DNA of 64,000 bases, taken from contig OZ026595.1 in assembly GCA_964020085.1 (NCBI GenBank), positions 655,501-719,500 on the forward strand, in the 5' to 3' direction. The DNA is from Micromussa lordhowensis (taxonomy: Eukaryota > Cnidaria > Anthozoa > Scleractinia > Lobophylliidae). Under the pieces are notes generated by a model. It searched no databases and was not told where the DNA came from. It saw nothing but the letters and a program-made list of their open reading frames with translations. The translations under genes were made by a program, and so were the position numbers. Shown in pieces: positions 26,401 to 38,301 of the stretch. How positions within the stretch are numbered: position 1 is the first letter of the stretch; each line of letters starts with the position of its first letter.

Positions 26401-28140
26401 GACGAGGAGTATACATTTAATTTAGAGATGCGATCGATCAGACTTCGGTTAAATAAACAGACAGATCAGTTCACAGGCATAGACTGAGTTGCTGCCAAAA
26501 CAAAATTAAATATGCAATTCAAGGGCTGAAAAGCAAGATTTAACAGAGAACATATATATTTATTTGTAGGAGAAATCGTTTTTTGTCTATAGGAACAAGC
26601 GCGTAAAATTTCCGTAGGGCAACGCTAAAACCCTCTTATTGGAAATTTTACGGTATTTACCCACCGTAAAATAAAAACAATAACGCTTTCAGACAAGCGA
26701 TATTGTTAGTATCTTGACTCAGTCGCACGAGCTTCACCCTACCTGTGTCGACCCGTATGATCACACCAAACGAACAAGCATTCGAAGAGACGCACTATAT
26801 GAGAAAGTGCTTCTGGAAGCCTGAATTTAAAGAAGTTTATTTAAAACTCCTGGGATAATCCAACAATAAATCTATTCTTAAATTAGCGTTGTCATCAAGA
26901 TAGAGTAATCAGTTGCTAAATAAATATCAGTAAAGGTGAAACTTGGTTCGTAAGAAACAAATTTTATCTCAGTGGTAGTTTGATTTTTTTTCTTTAGAAT
27001 GCTGAGATCCGTCTGGAGAGTTAAAAGCTGATATTTATCTAATCGAAGTTACGAAGATTACGGTTGTGCTGATGTTTCGACAACCTGTGCAGATGGTGTC
27101 TTCAGGACTCTTCAGAGTCAAACATAACTGACGGTCAATGACGTTTTCAAAGTCTCTTCAGGGGTAGGAGATGAAAACTGATTGGTCAGTTTCGCCATGA
27201 TGGTGGTTAAGACTCGATCGTGTAAAGATCGTAAATGGTGACTGGTAAGATAGCCAGCTTTATCATTTTCTCTCCGTTTATTTTGTTCTCAGCTCTTGAG
27301 TATCAGTTGAACGCTTGCAGACTCATCGTTCTCGTTTGTGACCCAAGTTACAAGATGAAAGAAGCTCACCTCCCTTGGTCATGAACAGCACATCAAATTC
27401 AGGGGCCAATCTGAACGATCGCTAATGACGTAACGGGGGCGTACTTAATCAACCAATCAGGACCGCCTCTTTTTTTAGAGAAACGTGCAACTTGTTACTA
27501 GGGCGGAAAAGCAAACGAAAATACGAAACTATTAATTTTCATCTTTTACCAAATTATTTTTTTCCTTGATCTGTTAAGACACAGCCCTGCGGTGAGTAAT
27601 CCCCGACATGCATGTAAGCTACACTGCCGATAAGCTGTTTTGGTCAGAAATTAGGTCAAATGATTTGCAATTTTCGTCTCTGACGTCCGTATAGGTTTTA
27701 AGGGAACAATATGCATGGAAACAAATTAACTGTATTTCACATCTTTTCACCTGGCGTTTTGTTTCCAACGAAAAAGGAAGACTGATAACCAAAAAAATTC
27801 CATTGGATATCATTGAGGGCAACGTACTGCTTCAGATACACCAGCAGGTCTGAACACATGTAATGAGGTATTTTCTGAAATACGTCTTGATTTGGAACAT
27901 TAAAAATTCTAAGGAGCACCCACAAAAGGAGGGGGGAGGGGAGGGCAAAACAACACTTCTCTAACCAAACACAAATATTCATAACTCGTTGTAACATCTA
28001 TGCCACTTTAATCACCAGTTATTCCGTCAAAAAACGTTAAAAGACTTTATAACTGAAAAATTAAATTTCTCCATTGAATAGCAAGCTAAGTTTATCGTCC
28101 CGTTTCTCGTTTCACGGGCGGCTGGAGCTGGGCACTTCAA
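23495..28140. other. Spacer upstream of the ANKRD55-like gene
   Basis: Apart from the candidate first exon at 25620-25683, I see no splice-supported coding sequence. The stretch around 27055-27390 resembles a dispersed repeat by its texture, but I cannot prove it from this window alone. Confidence 0.4.
25620..25683 (-). CDS. Candidate first coding exon of the ANKRD55-like gene
   Basis: A Met at 25683 in a favourable start context (GCATGG) opens MADNREHPFTYLVRW and runs to a possible donor (CATG|GTGATG) at phase 1. That is exactly the phase needed by the exon at 23494, and would give a 737-residue product. Support is phase plus position only; the donor is weak and another exon could be the true start. 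Confidence 0.3.
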
Positions 28141-31100
28141 TTAACCTGAAACAGAAAAATGAAAGGGGATTAGATATGAAAACCAATAACAGACGTGTTC
28201 AAAAGCGTCAGTTGAAGAGGATATCAAACAGTACTTACTACAGAAGCCACAGGTGAACTTGCAGACCTCCTTAACATAGTCCAAGTAGTTAGGATCAGTA
28301 CACAGGCCATTCTGCTTGTACCCTGGGCAGTATTGAGGGTAGACATCTTTACAATTTCCTGAGCCACCTCCGCCTAACAGAGTATAATAATGATTATATC
28401 AGACCTGTCATAATCCTAATGTCTGCAAAAGGTAAATTCATCATTGGACAGAGAAGCTGGATCACTTCAGTCATCGGAGCATGTCTGAAGTAGGAGTAAC
28501 ACTGCCCCGCTGGATCTGATATAAAACAGGTCATGGGCTCATGAAAGGGCACCGGGCCCTTCCAGCCCAACCGGCCTTCAGTATTTATTCAGGTCTCTTG
28601 GGCAAGTACATAGCCATTACAATCAAGAAAAAGAAAACATATTCCGTGTTTCTATCGAGTTACAAAGCACGAGTGGAAGTTTGGGAGAACAAGAAATTCT
28701 TTGGGAACAGAGCCGGGGGCGAGCGATTCAACAGCTTTTTCGAGTTCTACTAGACTGGGGAAGTTATTTAAGACAAAGATCACGTAGTTCCCTATTTATA
28801 TCTTATATATTCTGTTGGGATAAGACAGTTCTGACATGGCCTGGTTATACGCCCGGTTGAAGAATGCAAACACTCCTTACTCTGCCCTCTACACTAGGTG
28901 TCTCCCCTATCAGTTACCATGGTTACTCCGACTTACCACAAAATCCGCAGGTTTTCTTGCAGACTTGCTTCACGTAATTCACATGTGTTTGACACATTCC
29001 TCGTTTCTTATAGTCAGGACAATACTGAGGATAAACGTCATTGCAATTTCCAGGTGCCTGAGTGGTGGGCTGGGGAGGCTGAGGTCCTTGAGTTGTGCCA
29101 GGGGGAGGGGGAGTAGGTGCCGCAGTAGTTCCAGGGAGGGGTGGTTGAGTTGCACCTTGAAAAAGATAATAAAGCAATGTTAATGAGTCCTAGTTGAGTT
29201 TAGGTTAAAATTTGGTGTTTGTGAAATATGTGTCGGCATTTGGCGAGCTAGGTGGCGATCTTTCACTGTTAGGGGCCAAACACGATCTTAAAACGTAATG
29301 GAATTCAAACGTACGAAAGCTGACACCATAAGAAAGGGAATTTCCGCTCGCCATTTGTTTCATTTGTCTGTCTTTTTGTTTTCATTTATCGCGCTTGAAA
29401 TGAGATGAAGCTCCCATGTTCTCACTCCCTTCAAACTAATATAATAGAGAAATCTGTTTTTATATCGCTTATAAGTTGTATTGATTCTATCTATCCTTTA
29501 AAAGACAGTTATTACCGCAGGGGTTAAAGGCTTTATGTAAAGACTGCTTCAGGTTTCCCAATATTTATTTTGATGGAAATAAAACAACATGTACCAAAGT
29601 TGTTCCGTATAGATTGATAACAGAAATGTTAATTTTAAGAAGTATAATATGCTTCCTGGGTATGGTATCAACACTTGCAGGAATCTAAGTCAAATAATGC
29701 ATCAAGCACGATAGGCTGTAACTGGGGACACCTTATACTTCGAAGCCTAGGATTAAAATCTAGTTCCTGACAGCAGTTCACAACAGTTCCTTGCCCACCT
29801 CCCCACAGTAATTTTGTCAGACAGTACTGTCTATATTTTTAAGAGGAAAGAGGCACTGTGCATGTGAGATTAAAACGTCTTCCCCCAAAAAAACTTCGTG
29901 AAAAACCAGCCAGGATCGAGCCCGAATCTCGAACCGATACAGAGTACTAGTCTAAGGCACTAATAATTACACCAGCATGTCTTATTGATAAATAACACTA
30001 TGTTATTCACCTGAACACTGATTGCACGTTCTTTTACAATGAGCATTCATCCAGATCGGATTCATTGAACATTCTCCACCCTTGCCCCAGTTCTCGCACG
30101 CCACTGGGTACAAGTCCTGACAATCTAAAAACACGAGATGTTTGTTTAATACAAATTCGCTAAGAGAAATAGAAGGGAAGAAAGTGTAAGTAGTTCTAGC
30201 AGTTGAAACGTTTTGCTTAGTACGCACTTGAGGTAATAGGGGAATTTATCAATCGTATAGGCGTTTCTAATTTCATTTAAAACTTGCATTGGTAAGAGTT
30301 CAGATTTTTAATATTAGTGTTATTAAGGTAAAAAATATTTTGTATATGAATTAACTATACGTGAGGGTTTTAGCATTAAACTGTATTTTTCTTTCTTTGG
30401 CTGGATTTCTTTTCATAATTTGATTAAATTCTTGGAAGAGACCAGTTTTTAAGTTATAAAAAGCAATTTATCTCATGGTCCTCGTGACTTTTAGAAAGCA
30501 ATCTATAAAATGGCTAAAAAATAGCGCTCACCTGAAAGTGGTTCTGCAGAACAAAAAAAAAAAGATTCAAAACGAAAGGAAAGTTAGTCAAAAGAATGAA
30601 AGTAAAGTTTAAGATAGCAGCTTTGAAATCACCATTGTTGTGTTCTAGTCACATACCACCACATGTTCTACAGCTCTTTGGACAGTTGGTGCTCATCCAC
30701 ATCAGATTGAGGCCACACTCGCCCGAGTCCCTCCATCCTGGACAGTCGTTGTATTTATCCTGACAGACACATTCTAAAAGAAAATGACATAATTAGTCTA
30801 ATTACGGCTTGAGGAGCAAAAGGACGGAAAAGATAAAAGACCTTTTCATGTACTTGTTTCTAAGAGTGCATTTTTTTGTCGTATCGCGAAAATTATATTT
30901 AGTTGCCGCAGTGATTTCTACTCGTAAAGATTTTCCATTGTAGTCGTTGAGGAAGATTCGAGAAACGAGAATTAGATTAAGTAAGCAAATATCTTGTTTT
31001 GTTGTCATTGAAGGAATTAATTAGATGTTAAACACCGTTACGCTTAGTTTAGTCGGGTACATGAAAAAGTGTCGCTTCAGTTCGTTTTGCGACATATTAT

Positions 31101-34100
31101 TTCCCTTTATTTAGCCGTCTCCTGTCAAACCAGCTGTTCTATTAATTTTAATACTTCAGAAGATGAACACAGAACTTACGAGATGGGTCCGGATTTCCAT
31201 TTCCAGGTAAAACTGCAAGATAGAATAAATCAAATCGATTAAAACATTTGAAGTTTTCATTTTCTTAGTATTGTTCAACACTAGTCTCTCAAACCCAAGC
31301 AGTTGACTGTGTATAGTCTACCATCAGACCCAGCTCCCAACAGTATTCTCTTGTCTCCAAGATCAAAACGATCGATAAAATCTTACTATTGATGGAATAG
31401 CTACGATGAAAATTGCATGCCCTTGTCTTGTGCAAACTGGACAAACTTTACGACTCATCAGCATCGATACTAAATTTCAGCTTCTAAAACAGGTACTTGA
31501 ACTAGCTCCTCTAGTTAGTCCACAGGAGGCTCTTCAGAACCAGCATTTTTTTCCCGGTTTTCCCCCTCTACACCTGGGTGTAGGCAAGAACACCCTACGA
31601 ACGGAAGCGACCTTGGCACGAATCCAAACTGAAATCTGAATCCGAACTTAAATCTTAATCTGAACCAAGAATCTGAGTCTAAATTGAAATCTCACTGTGG
31701 TGTCTAACAACTGTCTAGTCTATGGACGAAGGGGGAATCTAAACTCAGCGCTGTGTTTTACCTGTAGGCGGTAGCTGACCAGTCTGGCAGCTGTAAAGCT
31801 TGTTTATTTTCTGAATATCCTGGGGGCTGAATTTCCTCAGGTAAACAGGTGTAACTTCGTACGAGGGATCCTTCTTAACAAGCATAGTTGGACGACAATA
31901 ACCATTGGTGAATGCGGTGTTCTCGTAGTGCATGATGGAGGTCAGATCATACTTGAAGCCCTGTACATCAGCCTGGTCAAAAGTGTACTTGTAGAAAGCA
32001 TCCTTGAAACCTGTCAACCAAAGAAAGGCAGGTAAAGTATTGGCCATTGAATGGAACAACACTCAGCGATTAAACCCGTCAGAGTTCATTGACTATGAAG
32101 AGGTATTGTATGTGCACTTTTTATGTTGCGTACTATTTTTATTAAATGCTTTCATCGCATTCATCATAGAATGAAATAATTTTAATAGTTTAGTTTGGAC
32201 AGCGGTACTTTTCGCAAAATTTTGTATGCTGAGGTAATTATAAAGACTCCGAAGAATCCGAACTCCGAAGATCGAATGCTAGCAAAGTGGAACGGACAAC
32301 TTCCGAATAGTTCTAAAGAGGAGCCAAAGAATTTCGAAGACGCTCGAAGATCCTCCGAACGCTTACGAAGATTGCTAAAGATCTCCTTAAGATCTAAATG
32401 ATTTTTTAGCGTCATCGGGAGGGTAAGTAAGAAAATCTCCCGAAGACTGTGGACGACCACCTGGTGCAATTAGAGGGCGCGCTGTTCGATGAAAGAAAAA
32501 GTTCAAGCAATACTCAGCTGGGCAGCCGATGGTGACGGTGATTGAATCAGTCACCAGTTTTAGACAACTCATTCACTCACTGTTTTATTAGACGAAAAAT
32601 CTTTTTTTCTTACCATACTGAATGTTATCCCACATGATGTTGACCGCATCGTCACGGTCAGGTCTGTTGTGTTCGTGGAAGTAGCCGATTGCGTGACCGA
32701 ACTCGTGGAGAACGAGCCCTACATACTGACAGCCAGGTCCCATGTTAAGGATTTGTTCTCCTCTAATGGCGCCCACCATTGAGTTACAGCTATAGAACGA
32801 AATTAAAGAAAACTGTGGTAGTGAAAAACCTGTCTGCTTAAAATGAAACATCACGGGACCATTTCACGCTCAAACCTCGTATTGTTTTGGTCTTTTTGGA
32901 CTGAAATACGTGTTCTCATTTAAACCACATAGGCACGCCTATCAAATGAATTCAGAAACAGGCCCAGAAGAGGCACAATAAGAAACTAGATATCTTAAAA
33001 GGCAATTCTGATATTAAATAGGCCACACATTTTAGAGGCTGAGATCGGTATCTAAAATAATAGGGTAAACGTTTTCCTTCAATGATCGGGCTGCAAATCA
33101 ACAAACATTGTTGGCAAGTGAACAGTTGTGTTAAAACACTAACTTACCCTGAGGCTGGCTTCATAACCCTGATATAATCTTTTTCGTTTGTTCTCTTAAC
33201 AAACCGAAGACAGGTATATTTGTGGTATTCCTTGATACCCTCGTCAATCTGGCTTCGTAAGTAATCATCTACAAAGACAAAACAACAGTTAACGATGTAA
33301 AATTCCAATTCCCTTTTTGCTACATTGTTAGAACAAGTCAAGGAAGAAAAAATGCAAATGCATACCGATGAAAAGGGATGTGGTTGAAATATTCAGAAAA
33401 ACCCCTAAAGCTATCAGAATCCATCTTTTTGGTCATTGGTCAAGAGGTCATTTTTGATCCGGAAAAAAAAAATATAACCGTTTTCCTCAGACTGATTTAG
33501 TTTGATGGAAGACGCCTGACACTAATTATACGACCCAATCACGAAATTAAAAAATTCTTATTCAGTCCTTGACATCTCAGTCTGGTTCCAGTTTATTTGT
33601 AGCTTACTTTTAAAATATTCCCAACAGATACTTGAAATGATGAAATGAAATGATGTACCTCAAAAGGTATTCCAAAAGACGATTTTCAACCCCTAAAAGA
33701 TACGATTAATGTTATGTCATCGCAAAATAGGCTTCCTCCCGCAACTCCCAATCTCGACGGGGATTTTCAGTATTTAGCTCTCTATTTGTCCCTTACCCAC
33801 GCTTGCATCCAGAATGTAAGGCACAACTCCATTTTTCCACAGATTCACGTTCTTCATGGCATTTCTCGACTCTCCTCGGTACAGAGCGGCAGTTTTGCTA
33901 TCCAGCATAATATCTCCTTCAACAATGTCTGCGAACAAAAATTTCCTAGGTCAGCAGATTCAGTAATCATTTGGTTAACCAGGGTTTTAGATGAAAATGG
34001 ATGTAGATGTAAATAAAACGTATTTTTGAATCTAGCCGAGTCACCTCCTGCCTGCAAAGATGATCTCTCTTTGAAGTTCTTCGTAAAGGTATCGTATCCA

Positions 34101-34791
34101 GGAGGCCTTGGAGACATCTGGTCTCCTGTGAGAAGAAATTCTAACAGTTAAAAGATATTTAATATGAACGACATCCTGTAAAAATTATCAAGAGCAAGTA
34201 TTAGACCTCTTCGGACAGGCCCGCACTGAACTCAGTCGTGTTCCTGGCTACCGGCGACCTCACATTTTTAACATCACATTAGCGGACATTTCTAGTCCTG
34301 CCCTCAAAGATATCCACATATGGGTCATGGAAATAGCTTTGTTAGTGTAAAGCGTGATAGTGGCTTTGGGCTAGAAAGACGGACAGACGGTTGCTTTCAA
34401 AACTGAGTCAACCATATAAGACCATAGCTTGTTGAAAGCTGTACTTGAATTTGTGGTTGGGGAAATCTTTATCGTTTCAGTTGCTGTTTTATTTTTTTTT
34501 TTGCCTCACTCAGTTTAAATTAGTTTGATTGGGCTTTCTGCTGATTAGCTTATCGCTCCTTAAATTATTTGGTGTCTTCTTATTTTTAGGTGGAAAATGA
34601 CCTCCGAAAAATTAATTCAAACGGTTGTGTAAATCTGCAATTGTACTTGTTGAGATTGCCCAGCAGGGGCGGGCCCTTTTATTTTCAGTGCATTCCCCCC
34701 AAGAAAGAAAATTGAATAAGTAAGATCAAATCAGTTTATACTTGCCGTGGGCACACAAAACCATGAGGACAACGACGAGAAACGCCTTCAT
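28141..34791 (-). CDS. Secreted astacin-family zinc metalloprotease with four C-terminal ShK domains
   Basis: Thirteen coding exons join in phase to 479 residues: 34791-34746, 34125-34045, 33928-33797, 33268-33148, 32789-32614, 32010-31762, 31212-31180, 30773-30657, 30543-30532, 30124-30011, 29155-28937, 28373-28239, 28145-28141. Order: signal peptide (MKAFLVVVLMVLCAHG); propeptide with VEGDIML, matching the FxGD aspartate-switch region; mature domain from about WKNGVVPY; zinc site HEFGHAIGYFHEHNRPDRD near 155-173; Met-turn SIMHY near 210-214. ShK domains lie at about 281-318, 323-360, 398-433 and 440-478, each with six cysteines. A Pro/Thr-rich linker separates the second and third. All catalytic residues are present. 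Known cnidarian astacins with ShK domains occur in digestive, developmental and nematocyst settings; which applies here is unknown. ShK modules are also protein-binding folds in non-toxin enzymes, so they do not make this a toxin. Confidence 0.93.
29840..29980 (-). repeat. Diverged SINE fragment
   Basis: Read on the minus strand, a degenerate tRNA-like head with GGTTCGAG and ATCCTGGCTGG is followed by sequence like the body of the SINE at 10355-10652 (CACTGTGCCTCTTTCC versus CACAGTGCCTCTCTCC). It is in an astacin intron. Confidence 0.5.
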
Positions 34792-34883
34792 CTTGACTTG
34801 GAAAAAGAATTACGTTTCTTGTTAACGTCTATGCGGCTCGCTGCCGCTTACAGAGTAGGTGCAAAATGTTGGTAGGAAGTTAT

Positions 34884-34892
34884 CTTTTTATG
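34884..34892 (-). promoter_or_regulatory. Possible TATA-like element of the astacin gene
   Basis: On the minus strand CATAAAAAG lies about 95 bases upstream of the astacin start codon, with an ATTGG (inverted CCAAT) roughly 20 bases further upstream. Spacing is plausible for a core promoter with a short leader; sequence-only evidence. Confidence 0.3.
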
Positions 34893-36612
34893 AGGCGGTA
34901 GTCCAATATTTATCAAAGCCATCTGTACGGTTGTAATAACAAAAAAGAAAATGAAGAATATCTCAAACTTTTGTCAAAGCACCATTTCTTTGTAATGTTA
35001 TACAACTATGACACGATGAAAGCAGCTGCTCATATTTTTGGTGAAAAATCATTTGCAGAGACTTGACAAAGCCATGAAAAGCTTTGCATATTACATAATG
35101 AATCGCAAATCATACTGTATAACTGTTTACAATTAATTGCGTTTTACATGAAACCTTCTTGGAATTACATGCAGATTAAGAAAGAATCGTCTTAATTTTG
35201 CTTTGTGAACGAAGATTGAATTAAATTAGCACCGAAATTAACAGCTTCGTGAAAATAAAAATATTTTGTGAGGCAGCCTTGCAGGATTTCCACTTTATAA
35301 GGAATTGACGAGCTTGCATGGCCATGGATAAGATATTCCTGGGAATATTCTCTAGTCACTGGGAACGTTTTATGCTGAAAACTACCATGTTCACAATTCC
35401 CGCGATTCAACAGTGACTCAGTTTAAGGTAAATTAGCTCACCTGGCAGGCAGTAACTCCACCTCCAATAGCTTAATGAGTGGAGAAGTAAAGTTGTTTTC
35501 AATGGACTAGATAATAATGCCGAATCATCGAAGGTCGGGATGATTCCTGAGCCTCTTACAGACATTAGTCTCTAAGTTTTTTCCTAATTAACCCAAATAT
35601 CATTGTAAGGTTCCAATACACTTATATTCAGTCATTTCAAATTCACTGAATCGCCAAATTTAATGAAAAGACTATTTACTTATTTATTGCCTTTATTCAC
35701 TGAGAGTGGTTTATTACGCGACAAGAAGTTCCTTTTTTTATAGGTCCCATCAACTGATCTAGCTTGTGGTGAACTAAATTCACCCCACTCATCTCTATTA
35801 GCAGGTCCCGGCGTATACTGAACCAAAGCCCCTGCTAAAACAATTCGTTTTCAAGACAAACGTATATTCTAAGCCCTGTAAAATACTTCTAGGGTTACAG
35901 TATTTGCAAGATCAGCTGCGCAACAGGGTTTACTGTGCGAACCTAAAGTGTTTCTCATGTGTATTCAGTGATCGCTGAAAACAATACCTGTATTCAGTAT
36001 TTACACAGAATAATTTGTCTAGTTTAATCTGAATGTATTGTTACTCGAGTTTCATATGATCGATAAAGATTAAAGCTTAAAGATCTCTAGACTGCAAAAC
36101 TCCGCCCTTTATAAACATCGTAAAATCAGGATTTATCAGGTTCCGAAGCACAATAAAATTTCTTGCTATTAGAACACTTTACGATAGTCCTTGTTTTGTA
36201 TATTATCTTTTTGCAGTATTCTCAAAGACTTCAGTAGAGATTGCTTTTTATGTATCGGTTTTATTTAGACAGTTTTAACATATACTTTATTGTTATAAGC
36301 ACGTAACAATCTTCACTTGAAATCATATATTCCTTTATATATTCTGCCACGACATCCGAATTGTTGAAAAATGTCTCTTCTTCCTTAATTGAAGCAAGAA
36401 GTATATCTCTAACCGCCGTTTCCTCCCTTCTGACGCAGAGGAACTGATAGAGGTGCCCTTCAAATAAGGACCTCCTGTCGTCAATTATTTTACTAGTAGT
36501 CCTACATCGTCCACTCTTTTTTTTTCTCTTGATTTAAAATCACGGCTTGTTTGTATGTGGACACATCTAAAAAGGCACTGTTTCCGAAACTTTCACAATC
36601 TGTAATGAACTC
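34893..36612. other. Intergenic between the astacin and the GPCR remnant
   Basis: AT-rich, without recognisable exons, repeats with clear ends, or family signatures. Confidence 0.4.
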
Positions 36613-36700
36613 TTTGCATAACCCTGTCACGTGACATTGCCTTTGCATAACTTTGTCACGTGACATGGTCAATCATAACTTTGTCATGTGATCGTTGTCA
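36613..36700. promoter_or_regulatory. Three phased E-box (CACGTG/CATGTG) tandem units
   Basis: Three 28-30 bp units follow one another, each with a CATAAC(C/T)(C/T)TGTCA block. GTCACGTGAC occurs at 36626-36635 and 36655-36664, and GTCATGTGAT at 36683-36692. CACGTG is the E-box bound by USF/MITF/Myc-type bHLH proteins. The array ends about 170 bases before the GPCR remnant, a promoter-proximal position. Function is inferred. Confidence 0.5.
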
Positions 36701-36866
36701 ATCATTTAAAGAATGCCAGCAGTTAACAGACGCATCCTTACCACTGCACTGTGAATAGAAATTAGACTCAACATTAGTTTACCCTTCTCACAAACGAGGA
36801 AGTCTGAAAGAACAAATTTACGTATAAGCGCGAGCATATCTACTCAACCGAAGTGATTTCATAGTT

Positions 36867-37525
36867 TTGGCACGCTCAAGCATGACGTTGAAAACCGTGT
36901 TTAACGTGTTGATTTATTGCGCTCTTACAATAGTCGCTTTCCTTGGCAATCTCCTAGTGCTTTTAGCCTTGAAAAAGAACCGGCATATGCACACTACAAC
37001 AAACTTTCTGCTGGCCAGTCTTGCTGTGGCTGGTATATGGACGGCAATATGGAGTGTGGCTTATGTTGTGTTTACTTCTTAAAACTCATCCATAAGAAAA
37101 AGTTGGCGAGTTCTCTGCACGGTTTTGTCCATGAGCGGGTTAATTGTCAATTATTTATCGGTTTGTACGATGATGGTGCTACCGGTTGAGAGATACCACG
37201 CCTTGCTAAAGCCGCTGAACACGCGATTGAGGTTTTGGCATGCAGTGACCGGGTTTTGGTTCTTTGCTGCTCTATTAAACATGCCCACTGTCCTTTATGC
37301 TGTGTATGACGAGAAGACAGGGCAATGTGTGAATGCCTGGAATGAAATCACGTATGCTGTTGCTATTGTTTTGTTCGCTGCACTCGTCGCTTTAAGATCA
37401 TGAAGGAGCTTTATGTTAGCAAAACGAGGGAAGGTGTCGGTGAAGATTTGGAATCCAAAAGTAGGATTGTAAAGCTGCTACTGATTCAATTTGTTGTTTT
37501 TTTGTGTGTGTGTCATATGTGCTAG
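36867..37525 (+). pseudogene. Broken intronless rhodopsin-like (class A) GPCR
   Basis: Translation from the Met at 36867 gives a TM1 with the class A Gly-Asn pair (AFLGNLLVLLALKKNRHMHT) and a TM2 NFLLASLAVAG. An in-frame TAA stop follows at 37080-37082. The same frame then resumes through the first extracellular loop and TM3, with the conserved Cys (RVLCTVL) and ERY in place of DRY (VLPVERYHALL), to TM5 near 37390. There the reading frame shifts; the continuation (RFKIMKELYVSKTREG) runs through the third intracellular loop into a truncated TM6 and ends at TAG 37523-37525. TM6 is incomplete and TM7 absent. One nonsense codon, one frameshift and truncation argue for a pseudogene. TM2 lacks the usual Asp (LAVAG rather than LAxAD). 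Ligand class cannot be told. Confidence 0.8.
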
Positions 37526-38301
37526 GTAGGGATATTACTATCTAAATATTTACTTAGCAGCCCGAGAACTTGAGTTCTTTATTCAGTTTAACCTAATAAG
37601 GCAAACAGGATGTAATTGTGCTTAAGAAATGGAGCGACTACATTGCAAACTAATGTAACTCTAATGTAGTAATGCGTTGTTATAACCGTAAATGAGAACA
37701 TACGTTTTATTAAGGAGGTCCACTGTGTATTATGTGTGTATGTATCTGTAAGTGAGTATTGTAAGTAACTTCTCAGATGAAATAAATAAATAAAATACAA
37801 AAAAAAATAGTTGTTCGTGGTCGTTTGATGCCAAATTTTCACAAAAAAGAATGAGGTACTTGCAAGTAATTCTACAATCATATTTAATGTACAGTCATGA
37901 TAGCAAATGACAAAACTTTGATAAGCTATCAAACGCTCAAAATGAAGCAAATCTGATGCAATACTGACAATTAAACGGTTAGTCTTAATAGCTAAGTTCT
38001 GTAACACTGTTGACTCAGAATTATGTCTCTTACTCTTTATCTTTATAGCTGTCTTTTGCTGTACTGTTTGGTGTTGTGGTACAACAAGTGCCTTGTATCG
38101 TACCGACGAGGAAAAAAAATATTGATTAAGCAACGAGACCTTTTTTTCACAACTATCGGCTGAAAAAACACGTTGTTACACTGATCTATAAGTTAAAGGA
38201 ACGTAGCAATTTTATCATTCTTGATTTTACTACGACGCATGCAAGGAAAGCTTACAAATGTCATTCTAGAACAGTTAATTATGAAGTCGTTAGAGCGGCA
38301 T

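Noticed and set aside
28239..29155. Reading the ShK modules as a sea-anemone-type toxin gene
   Set aside because: They are exons of a single phase-consistent astacin protease; ShK folds are common non-toxin modules in such enzymes.
37588..38133. 181-residue minus ORF downstream of POLN
   Set aside because: Composition-driven open frame in the POLN 3' flank, without family signature or splice sites.
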